From the NCBI GenBank assembly GCA_011390675.1, contig JAABRX010000036.1, positions 1-34,611 of the forward strand: DNA of 34,611 bases, given 5' to 3'. The notes under the pieces are model-generated. The model did no database searches, was not told the DNA's origin, and was given only the letters and a program-made list of their open reading frames with translations. Source of the stretch: Trueperaceae bacterium. Its GTDB lineage: Bacteria; Deinococcota; Deinococci; Deinococcales; Trueperaceae. Below, one piece after another: positions 14,702 to 22,697 of the stretch. Every line of letters begins with the position of its first letter. Positions within the stretch are counted from its first letter, which is position 1. The translations under genes were made by a program, and so were the position numbers.

Positions 14702-15585
14702 CGGTCCTGCTCGCCGAAGCGCGTGTACACGAGCACGCCCACGAACACGAACGCCAGCAGCACCATCGAGATCGCCGAACCGAGCGGCACGTTGCCGCGA
14801 CCACCGAACTGCGACTGCACCAGGTTGCCGATCATCAGGCCGCGGGTGCCCCCCATCAGGTCGGGGGTGACGAACGCGCCGACCGCGGGGATGAACACGA
14901 GCATCGAGCCGGCGACGACCCCGGGCAGCGTCAGCGGCCACACGACCCGCCAGAAGGCGCGCCAGTCGTTGGCCCCCAGGTCGTGGGCGGCCTCGACGTA
15001 CCGCCGGTCGAGGCGCTCGACCGCCGCGTAGATGGGCAGCACCATGAAGGGCAGGTAGCCGTAGACGAGGCCGAGCACCACGGCCCCCTGGGTGAACAGC
15101 ATCTGCACCGGTTCGGTGATGGCCCCCACGCGCAGCAGCAGCTGGTTGAGGAGCCCCTCGCGCTGGACGATCGTGATGAGCGCGTACGTGCGCACCAGGA
15201 AGTTGGTCCAGAACGGCAGCAGCACCAAGAAGAGCAGGAGCATCCGCACCGTGGGGCGGCGTCGACGCGCGATGAAGAGCGCCGTGGGGTAGCCGACCGC
15301 CAAGCACAGTGCGGTGGTCAAGAGCGCGAAGCCGAGCGTGCGCCAGATGACCGGGCCGAACACGTCGAAGGTGCGGTCGTACTGCTCGAGCGTCACCGGC
15401 GCCACCGGCATCCCGCCGGCGCCGCGCGTCAGGAAGCTGGCCGTGAACACGAAGACGAGCGGGAGCAGGAAGAAGACGATCAGCCACGCGCTGGCCGGCA
15501 TCGCGAGGAGGGCGGCGCGAAGGTTCGCCGCCCGACGGACGCCGGACCGTCGAGGCGGGGTGGGGCGGGGGGTTCGCCGCGGCAC
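14698..15585 (-). CDS. potB: Polyamine ABC transporter permease PotB
   Basis: This is a 295-residue inner-membrane permease with about six hydrophobic segments, the first at ASAWLIVFFLLPLVFVFTAS. PotB marks include PFWTNFLVRTYALITIVQRE, GAVVLGLVYGYLPFMVLPIY, the EAA loop VEAAHDLGANDWRAFWRVVW followed by PLTLPGV, and FIPAVGAFVTPDLMGG. I choose the GTG at 15585: TACGAT (minus, 15596-15591) lies 5 nt upstream, the spacing also seen at pxpA. A longer form from the ATG at 15669 would add 28 Arg/Pro-rich residues without homology and cannot be ruled out. The gene is transcribed first in the potB-potC pair and diverges from the leader RNA of the second GNAT gene. Confidence 0.88.
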   Translation of the reverse strand: MPRRTPRPTPPRRSGVRRAANLRAALLAMPASAWLIVFFLLPLVFVFTASFLTRGAGGMPVAPVTLEQYDRTFDVFGPVIWRTLGFALLTTALCLAVGYPTALFIARRRRPTVRMLLLFLVLLPFWTNFLVRTYALITIVQREGLLNQLLLRVGAITEPVQMLFTQGAVVLGLVYGYLPFMVLPIYAAVERLDRRYVEAAHDLGANDWRAFWRVVWPLTLPGVVAGSMLVFIPAVGAFVTPDLMGGTRGLMIGNLVQSQFGGRGNVPLGSAISMVLLAFVFVGVLVYTRFGEQDR

Positions 15586-15747
15586 ACGGCATCGTACCCG
15601 CACGCTGGTCGGACCCGGCGCCGGTCGTGCGTCGCGCTGGAAACGCGTCCAGGGCGAGCGTTCGGGCATGCATGCGGGGGTGTGTACTCCGCATGGTGTA
15701 CGTGCGTACGTGACGCCCCCGCTTGCCGACCCCCGGGGGGGCCGTGC

Positions 15748-15973
15748 TACGGTCGGCGCATACGGGAAATAAGGAGCGTGAGACGCGTTTGAGACAACCC
15801 TACAGTGTGAGTTCAGACCGATCGCGTCCCTAACGGGTCTCGGGAGGAACGACTCTCGCGTGAAGGTTGTGGAGGATGCATCGGGCTAGGTTCCGCACGT
15901 GAACCCGACTCGTTGACGGTTTTCCCGCTTTCCGGACTTACACAACTCAGCAGGCGTTGCTCATCCCAACGTT
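15748..15973 (+). promoter_or_regulatory. Promoter and long structured 5' leader of the amine-catabolic operon
   Basis: TACGGT (15748-15753) is a possible -10, which would give a leader of about 210 nt, unusual in a window of leaderless genes. The leader folds in a nested way: ACAACC (15794-15799) with GGTTGT (15865-15870); inside it GTGTGAG (15805-15811) with CTCGCGT (15855-15861); then TTC with GAA and AGACC (15815-15819) with GGTCT (15836-15840). A second hairpin, TCGG/CCGA plus GTTC/GAAC, spans 15881-15908. A possible second promoter starts at TTGACG (15913). No clear ribosome binding site precedes the ATG at 15974. The stretch 15586-15747 shows no gene. The leader may be a riboswitch or a protein-binding site; it matches no class I can name. 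Confidence 0.45.
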
Positions 15974-16918
15974 ATGAGAGCCATCACCGGATCGTTCGAC
16001 TTCGACGTCGTGCCGACGGAGGTCCGTCATGGGCCGCAGTCCTACGACGTCCTCCACCTGGCGAACGGATACCCTCTGGACCCCGAGAAGCGGGTGCGCC
16101 ACGCGCGCCTGATCGAGCAGCAGCTCGAGCGCTTCCCCGAGGGGCAGTTCGTCGCCGTCACCCACCAAGACGGCCGCGAGGTCGTCGTCGGCACCGCCAC
16201 CACCTTGCGCACCCGTCGTCCCCCCGAGGCGCCCCCGCTTCGGTGGCACGACGTGATCGGCGACTACTCGCTGCCGCACCACGACCCCGAGGGCGAGTGG
16301 CTCTACGGCGTCGAGATCGCCGTGCACCCCGAGTACCAGCGCCGCGGTATCGCCAGCGCCCTCTACAAAGCGCGTTTGGCGCTCGTACCCGAGTTGGGCC
16401 TCGAGGGCTGGTACGCCGGTGGGATGCTCATGGGCTACCACCGCTACGCCGACGTGCTGAGCCCGCGCGCGTACGCCGAGCGCGTGCTCGCCGGTGAGCT
16501 CACCGACCCCACCGTCACCATGCAACTCCACCGCGGGCTGCGCCCGCTGGCGATCGTCGAGGACTACTACCCCGAGCCCAAGGCCGGCGGCTGCGCGGTC
16601 CTGATCTCGTGGCGGCCGCCGCGCACCGGACCGGCGAAGGGCCTCGGCAAGCCCATCCCGGGCCTCGCGGTCCCCGGTCGCCTCGGCGCCAGCGCGCCGC
16701 GACCGCAAGCCGCGGCGGGCGCCGTGCGCTCGGTCGTGGCCGTCCGCGAGCTGCCGGCCGCCGCCTCGGTGTCCGGCATCGCGATCGCCGACGCCGCGGT
16801 CGCGACCGCGAGCGTGCCGCTCGACCCCGCCGTCCCTGCCGGTCGCCGCGCTCGGACGACCGGAGCGCAACCCGTCGACGCCGCCAAGCCGCCGCGCCCC
16901 GGCGCGCGCCGCCGCTAG
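15974..16918 (+). CDS. GNAT N-acetyltransferase, polyamine-island copy 2, with Ala/Pro-rich tail
   Basis: This 314-residue protein has a GNAT domain in its first 215 residues. The acetyl-CoA motif is VHPEYQRRGIASALYKARLA (about residues 115-134). The following block, VLAGELTDPTVTMQLHRGLR with P-L-A-I-V-E-D-Y-Y after it, closely matches the GNAT at 12401, which marks the two as paralogues despite low identity at the N-termini. Residues from about 220 form a low-complexity tail rich in Ala, Pro and Arg (ending KPPRPGARRR) that the other copy lacks. It probably acylates an amine; its operon with an amine oxidase, GabT and an aldehyde dehydrogenase suggests a polyamine-derived substrate. The amine oxidase starts 10 nt after its stop. 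Confidence 0.83.
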   Translation: MRAITGSFDFDVVPTEVRHGPQSYDVLHLANGYPLDPEKRVRHARLIEQQLERFPEGQFVAVTHQDGREVVVGTATTLRTRRPPEAPPLRWHDVIGDYSLPHHDPEGEWLYGVEIAVHPEYQRRGIASALYKARLALVPELGLEGWYAGGMLMGYHRYADVLSPRAYAERVLAGELTDPTVTMQLHRGLRPLAIVEDYYPEPKAGGCAVLISWRPPRTGPAKGLGKPIPGLAVPGRLGASAPRPQAAAGAVRSVVAVRELPAAASVSGIAIADAAVATASVPLDPAVPAGRRARTTGAQPVDAAKPPRPGARRR

Positions 16919-16928
16919 GGGCCGGGCC

Positions 16929-18221
16929 ATGGACGCCGACGTCCTCGTGGTGGGCGCCGGCGTCGCCGGCCTCAAGGCCGCGCGCGACCTGCACGACGCC
17001 GGCCGCCGGGTGGTCGTCCTCGAAGCGCGCGACCGCGTGGGCGGCCGGGTCTGGACCGACCGCGCGTTCGCGGGCCACCCGGTGGAGCTCGGCGCCGAGT
17101 TCGTCCACGGCGACCGCGCCGACACGTGGGATCTGATCCGATCGCTCGATCTCGAGGCGCGCCGTTGGCCCAAGGAGGACGAGAGTCTGGTGCGCGGTGA
17201 GGACGGCGTGCTCCGCACCATGCGCGCCGCGCGCGCGCTCGACCCCGCGTTCGACGCCACCCGCACGATGGCGCTCCCCGACCGGCCCGCCGGTCGCTAC
17301 GAAGACCTCGACGCGCACCTGGCGCGGCTGGGGTGGAGGACCGATCAGCGGCGGCACGTGCGACGCGCCTTCGCGAACGCTGCCGGCGACGACCCGCACC
17401 ACCTGTCGGCCGCGGCCATCCGCCGCGGCCTCGCCGAGGACGACGCGGGCGAGGGCGACTTCCGCCTCCCCGGCGGTCAGGACGCGCTGCCGAGCGCGCT
17501 CGCCGAGGGCCTCGACGTGCGCTTGGGGCGCGCCGCGACGCGCGTGGCGACGGGACCCGACGGCGTCGCCGTCGACACCGTCGCCGCCGATTCCGTCGCG
17601 GCGGCGCGCCCCGAGCGCTGGCGCGCCGCCGCGTGCGTGGTCGCGATCCCGGTGGGCGTGCTGCAGTCGGGCAGCGTCGCCTTCGATCCCGGGCTCGACG
17701 CGCTCAAAGGCGAGGCGCTCGCCGGGCTGCGGATGGGGCCGGTGATCAAGCTGGTCTACCGCTTGAACGCGGTGCCGTTCGAGCCCGTTCCGGGCGGACC
17801 CCCCGTCGAGGCGCTCTACGCGCGCGGCACCCCACCCATGTGGTGGACCTCGTCGCCCCCAGGCACCGAGCAGCCCGTCTGGACCGGCTTCGTGTCCGGC
17901 TCCGGTGCGCTCGACCTGCAGCGCCTCGCCGAAGGCGAGGCGCTCGAGCGCGCCTTCGCCGCCCTGGCCGCCGAGTCCGAACGCCGCGGGCTGCGGTACC
18001 TGGCGGGCCGGCGGATCGGCTGGCCCGACGACCCGTGGGCGCGCGGCGGCTACGCCCACGTGGTGCCCGGGCACGACGGCGCCCGCGCCGCGCTCGCGGC
18101 GCCGACCCCGCCGCTGTGGTGGGCGGGCGAGGCCACCGCCCCCGAAGGAGCGGCCGCCACGGTCCACGGCGCGTGGCGGAGCGGTGCGCGGGCGGCGCGC
18201 GAGGTGCTGGCCGCGACGTAG
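16929..18221 (+). CDS. FAD-dependent flavin amine oxidase
   Basis: This 430-residue flavoenzyme opens with the FAD-binding motif VLVVGAGVAGLKAARDLHDA, then GRRVVVLEARDRVGGRVWT, the signature of the monoamine/polyamine oxidase family. It also shows HPVELGAEFVHG near residue 58 and LWWAGEATAPEGAAATVHGA with W-R-S-G after it near the C-terminus, the second FAD contact region. It oxidises an amine to an aldehyde with release of ammonia or an amine, and reduces oxygen to hydrogen peroxide. With GabT and an aldehyde dehydrogenase downstream and a polyamine importer alongside, putrescine, spermidine or an acetylated form is the likely substrate. There is no signal peptide, so it acts in the cytoplasm. 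It lies 10 nt after the GNAT gene. Confidence 0.9.
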   Translation: MDADVLVVGAGVAGLKAARDLHDAGRRVVVLEARDRVGGRVWTDRAFAGHPVELGAEFVHGDRADTWDLIRSLDLEARRWPKEDESLVRGEDGVLRTMRAARALDPAFDATRTMALPDRPAGRYEDLDAHLARLGWRTDQRRHVRRAFANAAGDDPHHLSAAAIRRGLAEDDAGEGDFRLPGGQDALPSALAEGLDVRLGRAATRVATGPDGVAVDTVAADSVAAARPERWRAAACVVAIPVGVLQSGSVAFDPGLDALKGEALAGLRMGPVIKLVYRLNAVPFEPVPGGPPVEALYARGTPPMWWTSSPPGTEQPVWTGFVSGSGALDLQRLAEGEALERAFAALAAESERRGLRYLAGRRIGWPDDPWARGGYAHVVPGHDGARAALAAPTPPLWWAGEATAPEGAAATVHGAWRSGARAAREVLAAT

Positions 18222-18266
18222 CATGACGGCCACCGCCGCCGCACCGCACCCCTGTCGAGGAGCCCC

Positions 18267-19628
18267 ATGCCCACCATCGAACTCGTGACCGAGGTCCCTG
18301 GACCCAAGAGCCTGGCGCTCGCGCGGCGTCGCGAAGCGGCGTCGGCGCGCGGCGCCGCCAAGCTGACCGACGTCGGCGTCGCGCACGCGCACGGCGCCGC
18401 GGTCGTCGACGTCGACGGCAACACCCTGCTCGACTTCGCGGGCGGCATCGGCGTGCTGGCGGTCGGCCACACGCCCGAGGGGGTGGTCGCGGCGCTGCAG
18501 CGGCAGGCGGCCGAGCTCGTCCACCTGTGCGCGATCGTCGGCAGCTACGAGCCGTACGTGGCGCTCCTCGAGCGGCTGGTGGCGATCGCGCCCGGCGACC
18601 ATCCCAAGAAGGCGATCCTGCTCAACTCCGGCGCCGAAGCCGTGGAGACCGCGGTCAAGATCGCCCGCGCCGCCACCGGGCGCCCGGCCGTCCTGGTGTT
18701 CGAGGGGGCGTACCACGGCCGCACCAACCTCACGCTCGCGATGACGAGCAAGTACGGCCTCTTCAAGAAGGGCTTCGGCCCGTTCGCGCCCGAGGTGTAC
18801 CGGGTTCCGTTCCCCGACCTCTTCCGAAGGCCGCCGCACCTGAGCGACGCCGAGGTGATCGCCGAGGCGATCGCGGGTCTCGAGCGCGCCCTCGTCGCGC
18901 AGGTCGACCCCTCGGCGTTGGCGGCCGTGGTGGTCGAGCCGGTCCAGGGCGAGGGGGGCTTCGTGCCGGCGCCGCCGGCGTTCCTGCGCGCGCTGCGCGA
19001 CCTGTGCACCCGCTACGGCGTGGTGCTCGTCGCCGACGAGGTGCAGTCGGGCATGGGGCGCACGGGGCGGCTGTGGGCGGTGGAGCACGCGGGCGTGGTG
19101 CCCGACCTGCTCGTCGCCGCCAAATCGCTCGGCGCCGGCATGCCGATCGCCGCGGTCGTCGGCCGCGCCGACCTGATGGACGCGCCGCACCCCGGCGGTC
19201 TGGGCGGCACGTACTCGGGCAACCCGCTCGCCTGCGTCGCCGCGCTGGCGGCGATCGACTTGGTGACCGCCCCCGGCTTCCTCGAGCGCGCGCGGGCCGT
19301 GGGCGACCGGCTGCGCGGGCATCTGGATCGCTTCGCGGAGCGCTTCGAGGCGGTGGGCGACGTCCGCGGTCTGGGGCCGATGCTCGCCATCGAGCTGGTC
19401 GCCGACCGCGCCACCAAGCGACCGGCGCCGGACGTGGTGCAGCGCACCACCGCCGAGGCGCTCCGGCGCGGGCTGATCGTGCTCCGAGCGGGCCTCTACG
19501 GCAACTGCGTGCGTCTGCTACCGCCGCTCGACCTGAGCGACGCGCAGATCGACGAGGGCATGGCGGTGCTCGAGCAGGCGCTGGCGGTCGCGACGGGTAC
19601 CGACGCACGTGCTGGGGTGGCGCGATGA
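18267..19628 (+). CDS. gabT: Class III aminotransferase, GABA aminotransferase type
   Basis: This 453-residue PLP enzyme belongs to the class III aminotransferases. It shows FAGGIGVLAVGHTPEGVVAA, LNSGAEAVETAVKIARAATG (phosphate contacts), FEGAYHGRTNLTLAMTSKYG, VVEPVQGEGGFVPAP, LVADEVQSGMGRTG (PLP-ring aspartate), the Schiff-base lysine Lys286 in AAKSLGAGMP, and GGTYSGNPLACVAALAAI. These are the GabT signatures (4-aminobutyrate:2-oxoglutarate transaminase). It would convert GABA from putrescine breakdown to succinate semialdehyde. A related role on ornithine or putrescine is less likely but possible. GAGGAG lies 7 nt before the ATG. It overlaps the aldehyde dehydrogenase gene by 4 nt. Confidence 0.88.
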   Translation: MPTIELVTEVPGPKSLALARRREAASARGAAKLTDVGVAHAHGAAVVDVDGNTLLDFAGGIGVLAVGHTPEGVVAALQRQAAELVHLCAIVGSYEPYVALLERLVAIAPGDHPKKAILLNSGAEAVETAVKIARAATGRPAVLVFEGAYHGRTNLTLAMTSKYGLFKKGFGPFAPEVYRVPFPDLFRRPPHLSDAEVIAEAIAGLERALVAQVDPSALAAVVVEPVQGEGGFVPAPPAFLRALRDLCTRYGVVLVADEVQSGMGRTGRLWAVEHAGVVPDLLVAAKSLGAGMPIAAVVGRADLMDAPHPGGLGGTYSGNPLACVAALAAIDLVTAPGFLERARAVGDRLRGHLDRFAERFEAVGDVRGLGPMLAIELVADRATKRPAPDVVQRTTAEALRRGLIVLRAGLYGNCVRLLPPLDLSDAQIDEGMAVLEQALAVATGTDARAGVAR

Positions 19629-21100
19629 GCGGCGCACCGGACGGGACCCGCGGGGCCGAGGCGCCCGAGGTCGAGCGCCGCATGCTGATCGGCGGGCGCT
19701 GGGTCGACGCTCGGAGCGGCGCCACCTGGGACCTGGTCGATCCCGGGCGCGGCGTGGCGATCGATCGGGTCGCCTTCGGCGACGCGGACGACGCGCGCGC
19801 CGCGGTCGACGCGGCGGCGACCGCCTTCCGGGGCTGGTCGCGGCTCCCCCCGCACCGCCGCGGCGAGGTGCTCGAGGCGGCCGCGGACTGGATCCGCGCC
19901 CGCGCCGACGCCCTCGCGCGCCTGAGTGCCGAGGAGTCGGGGAAGCCGCTCGGCGAGGCCAAGGCCGAGTGGCTCTCGGCGTGCAACCACCTCACCTGGT
20001 TCGCCGCCGAGGGCGCGCGCGCCTACGGCCGCATCGTCCCGGCGCGCGTCCCCACCCGGCGCATCGAGGTCCGCCCCGAGCCCATCGGCGTGGTCGCGAC
20101 CATCACGGCGTGGAACTTCCCGGTCTACAACGTCGTGCGCAGTTGGGCGGCGGCGCTCGCCGCAGGCTGCACGGTGGTCGGGCGCCCGAGCGAGCTCACG
20201 CCGCGCTCGGCGTTCGCGCTCGCGCAGGCGCTGCACGAATCGGGCGCGCCGGCGGGGGTGGTCAACGTGGTCAACGGCGACCCCGCAGGCATGGCGCAGG
20301 CCTTCCTCGACGACCCGCGGGTGCGCAAGATCGCCTTCACCGGCAGCCCCCGGGTCGGCAAGCTGCTCATGGACGGGGCCTCGCGCACCCTCACGCGCCT
20401 TGGGCTCGAGCTGGGCGGCAACGCGCCCGTGATCGTCTTCCCGGACGTCGACGTGCCCGAGGTGGCCCGCCAGGCGGCCACGTGGAAGCTGCGCAACGCG
20501 GGCCAGGTCTGTGTGTCGCCGCAGCGCTTCTTGGTGCACGCGGACGTCGCCGAGGCCTTCACCGAGGCGGTCGCCGCCGAGGTCGCGGCCTTGCACGTGG
20601 GCCACGCCTTCGAGACCGGCACCCAGGTGGGGCCGCTCGTCACCGATCGGCACCGCGAGCGGGTCCGCGACCTGGTCGCGCGCAGCGTGGCCGCCGGCGC
20701 CCAGGTGGTCGAGGGCGGCGCAGCGCTCGAGCGCGACGGCTTCTTCTACGCCCCCACGGTCCTGCGCGACGTCCCCGAGGGGGCGCCGGTGCTGACCGAC
20801 GAAGTGTTCGGGCCGGTGTTGCCGGTGCAACCCTTCCGCGACCTCGACCAAGCGCTGCGGCTCGCGAACGCCACCGAGTACGGCCTCGCCGCCTTCGTCA
20901 TGGGGCACGGGCTCGAGGCGGTGCACGCGGCGGTCGCCGGTCTGGAGTTCGGGATGGTGGCGGTGAACGACTGGCTGCCCTCGACGCCCGAGGCGCCCTT
21001 CGGCGGGGTCAAGGGTTCCGGGATGGGGCGTGAGAGCGGCGCCGAGGGGCTCGCCGAGTACCAGGAGCTCAAGACGGTGTACGTCGGAGGCCTGCGGTGA
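19625..21100 (+). CDS. NAD(P)-dependent aldehyde dehydrogenase (succinate-semialdehyde or aminobutyraldehyde type)
   Basis: This 491-residue enzyme has the full aldehyde dehydrogenase pattern. It includes LIGGRWVDARSGATWDLVDP at the start, ITAWNFPVYNVVRSWAAALA, FTGSPRVGKLLM in the NAD-binding fold, the general-base Glu in LGLELGGNAPVIVF, the nucleophile Cys296 in NAGQVCVSPQRF, and DEVFGPVLPV near the end. The C-terminal PEAPFGGVKGSGMGRESGAE is typical of succinate-semialdehyde dehydrogenases. In the putrescine route the same enzyme class can act twice: on 4-aminobutanal after the amine oxidase and on succinate semialdehyde after GabT. Which step it performs here cannot be decided from sequence. 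It is the last gene of the operon from 15974. Confidence 0.9.
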   Translation: MSGAPDGTRGAEAPEVERRMLIGGRWVDARSGATWDLVDPGRGVAIDRVAFGDADDARAAVDAAATAFRGWSRLPPHRRGEVLEAAADWIRARADALARLSAEESGKPLGEAKAEWLSACNHLTWFAAEGARAYGRIVPARVPTRRIEVRPEPIGVVATITAWNFPVYNVVRSWAAALAAGCTVVGRPSELTPRSAFALAQALHESGAPAGVVNVVNGDPAGMAQAFLDDPRVRKIAFTGSPRVGKLLMDGASRTLTRLGLELGGNAPVIVFPDVDVPEVARQAATWKLRNAGQVCVSPQRFLVHADVAEAFTEAVAAEVAALHVGHAFETGTQVGPLVTDRHRERVRDLVARSVAAGAQVVEGGAALERDGFFYAPTVLRDVPEGAPVLTDEVFGPVLPVQPFRDLDQALRLANATEYGLAAFVMGHGLEAVHAAVAGLEFGMVAVNDWLPSTPEAPFGGVKGSGMGRESGAEGLAEYQELKTVYVGGLR

Positions 21101-21141
21101 GCTCCGCCGGGCGATCGATGACGCCTCACCTTCACGTGCCG

Positions 21142-21155
21142 TAGACTCCGGCCGC
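21142..21155 (+). promoter_or_regulatory. Leaderless promoter of first tandem MFS gene
   Basis: TAGACT (21142-21147) lies 8 nt before the ATG at 21156. It is identical to the -10 box of the second MFS gene and of potA. Confidence 0.6.
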
Positions 21156-22595
21156 ATGGATCCGGTCCCGACCCCCACCCCCGATTCGCCGCCCGAGGCG
21201 CCGCCCGCGCCGCCGGCCGCGCCGCCCGCCGCGCCGCCGCCGCCGCCGGGCGACGCGAAGCGTCTGTCCGACCTGGCTCCGGACGTGCGCGAGGCCGTCC
21301 GCGCGACCATGCGCATGTCGGTGGTCGAGGGTTCGATGACGCAGGTGTTTCTCAACTGGACCTCGGGGGCCGTGCTGATCGGCTTCATGCTCCACGTGGG
21401 CGCCAGCCCGGGGGAGATCGCGCTCGTCGGTTCGGTGCCGCTGCTGGCGCAGGTCGCCAGCCCCACCGCGGCGTACCTCGCGGCCTCGCTCGGCCATCGC
21501 AAGACGCTCACGGTGGTGGCGGCGCTGCTCTCGCGCCTCACCTGGTTGTTGGCGGCCGCGCTGCCGATCATGCCGGTCCCGGACGCGTTGCGGCCCACCC
21601 TCCTGATCGCGGTCGTGCTGTTCAGCAGCTTCTTCCTCGCGGCGAACGGCACGCTGTGGGCCGCGTGGATGGGCGACGTGATCCCGCAGCGCGAGCGCGG
21701 AGGCTACTTCGGCCTGCGCACCGGCGTGGTGGGGGTGGTGGCGATGGTGGCCAACCTGGCCGCCGGCGCCTTCCTCGACCGGGTCGGGGCGCCGCTCAAC
21801 TTCCAGTCGGTGCTCGTCGCGTCGGTCGTGATCGCGCTCGTCGGGGTCGCGATCTACCTGCGGCAGCTCGACCCGCCCACCGAACGCGTGCGCATGCGCT
21901 GGCGCGACGTGATGACGGTGCCGCTGCGCGACCCCGGCTTCCGCAGCTTCTTGCGCTTCGCGCTGTACTGGCAGTTCGTCGTGCTGCTCGCGGCGCCGTT
22001 CGTTTATCCGTACTTCCTCGACCAGTTGGCGATGACCTTCACCCAGGTGGCGATCTGGGCGTCCATCGCCGCCACCACCGGGCTCGCGACCACCATCCTC
22101 TGGGGGCGTGCGGCCGACCGCGGCGGCAACAAGTCGGTCCTCGCCGTCGGCACCTTCCTCGCCGGAGCGCTGCTGCCGGCCTCGTGGATCCTCGCCGGGC
22201 TCACCGGCAACCTCGGTTGGATCTGGGCCTCGGCGGTGTTCGATGCGGTGGCGTGGGGGGCGATCGGCCCGGCGATCTTCAACCTCGCGCTCGTCTCGGC
22301 CCCGCAGGCGAACCGCGTGGCCTTCATCGCGATGTACAGCCTGGGCACCGGCGTCGCCGGCTTCTTGGGTGGCGTCCTCTCGGGGCCGCTGCTCGTCTTC
22401 CTCGCGCGGTACGAGACGCCGGCCTTCGGGAGCACCTTCACGGCGTACCACTGGCTGTTCGTGATCTCCGGGGTGCTCCGGATGCTCGCTTGGCTGCTGT
22501 TGCGCCCGGTCCCCGAGGCGGAGTCCTGGCGCACGCGCGACCTGCTGCGCAGCATGCGCACGGGGTGGAAGGGGATGGGGTTCCCGTGGCGGTGA
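21156..22595 (+). CDS. MFS transporter, tandem copy 1, with Pro-rich N-terminus
   Basis: This is a 479-residue inner-membrane protein with about twelve hydrophobic segments. The first 33 residues are a Pro/Ala-rich low-complexity stretch (PPEAPPAPPAAPPAAPPPPP). The membrane part starts near SVVEGSMTQVFLNWTSGAVL and contains the MFS loop AYLAASLGHRKTLT, AWMGDVIPQRERGGYFGLRT, and in the second half LWGRAADRGGNKSVLAVGTF. The family cannot be tied to one substrate; the loop text resembles uncharacterised MFS groups found with GT or sugar genes as well as others. It is clearly homologous to the next gene along its whole length, so the pair arose by tandem duplication. The separate leaderless promoter means it need not be part of the amine operon. 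Confidence 0.83.
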   Translation: MDPVPTPTPDSPPEAPPAPPAAPPAAPPPPPGDAKRLSDLAPDVREAVRATMRMSVVEGSMTQVFLNWTSGAVLIGFMLHVGASPGEIALVGSVPLLAQVASPTAAYLAASLGHRKTLTVVAALLSRLTWLLAAALPIMPVPDALRPTLLIAVVLFSSFFLAANGTLWAAWMGDVIPQRERGGYFGLRTGVVGVVAMVANLAAGAFLDRVGAPLNFQSVLVASVVIALVGVAIYLRQLDPPTERVRMRWRDVMTVPLRDPGFRSFLRFALYWQFVVLLAAPFVYPYFLDQLAMTFTQVAIWASIAATTGLATTILWGRAADRGGNKSVLAVGTFLAGALLPASWILAGLTGNLGWIWASAVFDAVAWGAIGPAIFNLALVSAPQANRVAFIAMYSLGTGVAGFLGGVLSGPLLVFLARYETPAFGSTFTAYHWLFVISGVLRMLAWLLLRPVPEAESWRTRDLLRSMRTGWKGMGFPWR

Positions 22596-22607
22596 GCGCG
22601 CGTCCCT

Positions 22608-22633
22608 GATCCCGGACCCCGATCCCGGACCCC
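22608..22633 (+). repeat. Tandem 13-bp repeat between MFS genes
   Basis: GATCCCGGACCCC occurs twice in direct succession (22608-22620 and 22621-22633) in the 102-nt gap between the two MFS genes. No function is evident; it could arise by slippage. Confidence 0.8.
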
Positions 22634-22682
22634 GGTTTCCGCCAGGCTGAGCGAAGCCCTTCGCAGCGGTCCCGCCCGGCCC

Positions 22683-22697
22683 TAGACTCTGGGTCGG
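22683..22697 (+). promoter_or_regulatory. Leaderless promoter of second tandem MFS gene
   Basis: TAGACT (22683-22688) lies 9 nt before the ATG at 22698. Confidence 0.6.

Noticed and set aside
13704-14804. Very long open frames on the opposite strand or other frames of many genes (for example across potC, pxpBC and the amine island)
   Set aside because: They are Arg/Ala/Gly/Pro-rich shadows caused by high GC at third codon positions and lack family motifs.
15881-15908. Guanidine-I (ykkC) riboswitch before the second GNAT gene
   Set aside because: Only a short CTAGGTTCCG piece is similar; the other conserved blocks are not found.
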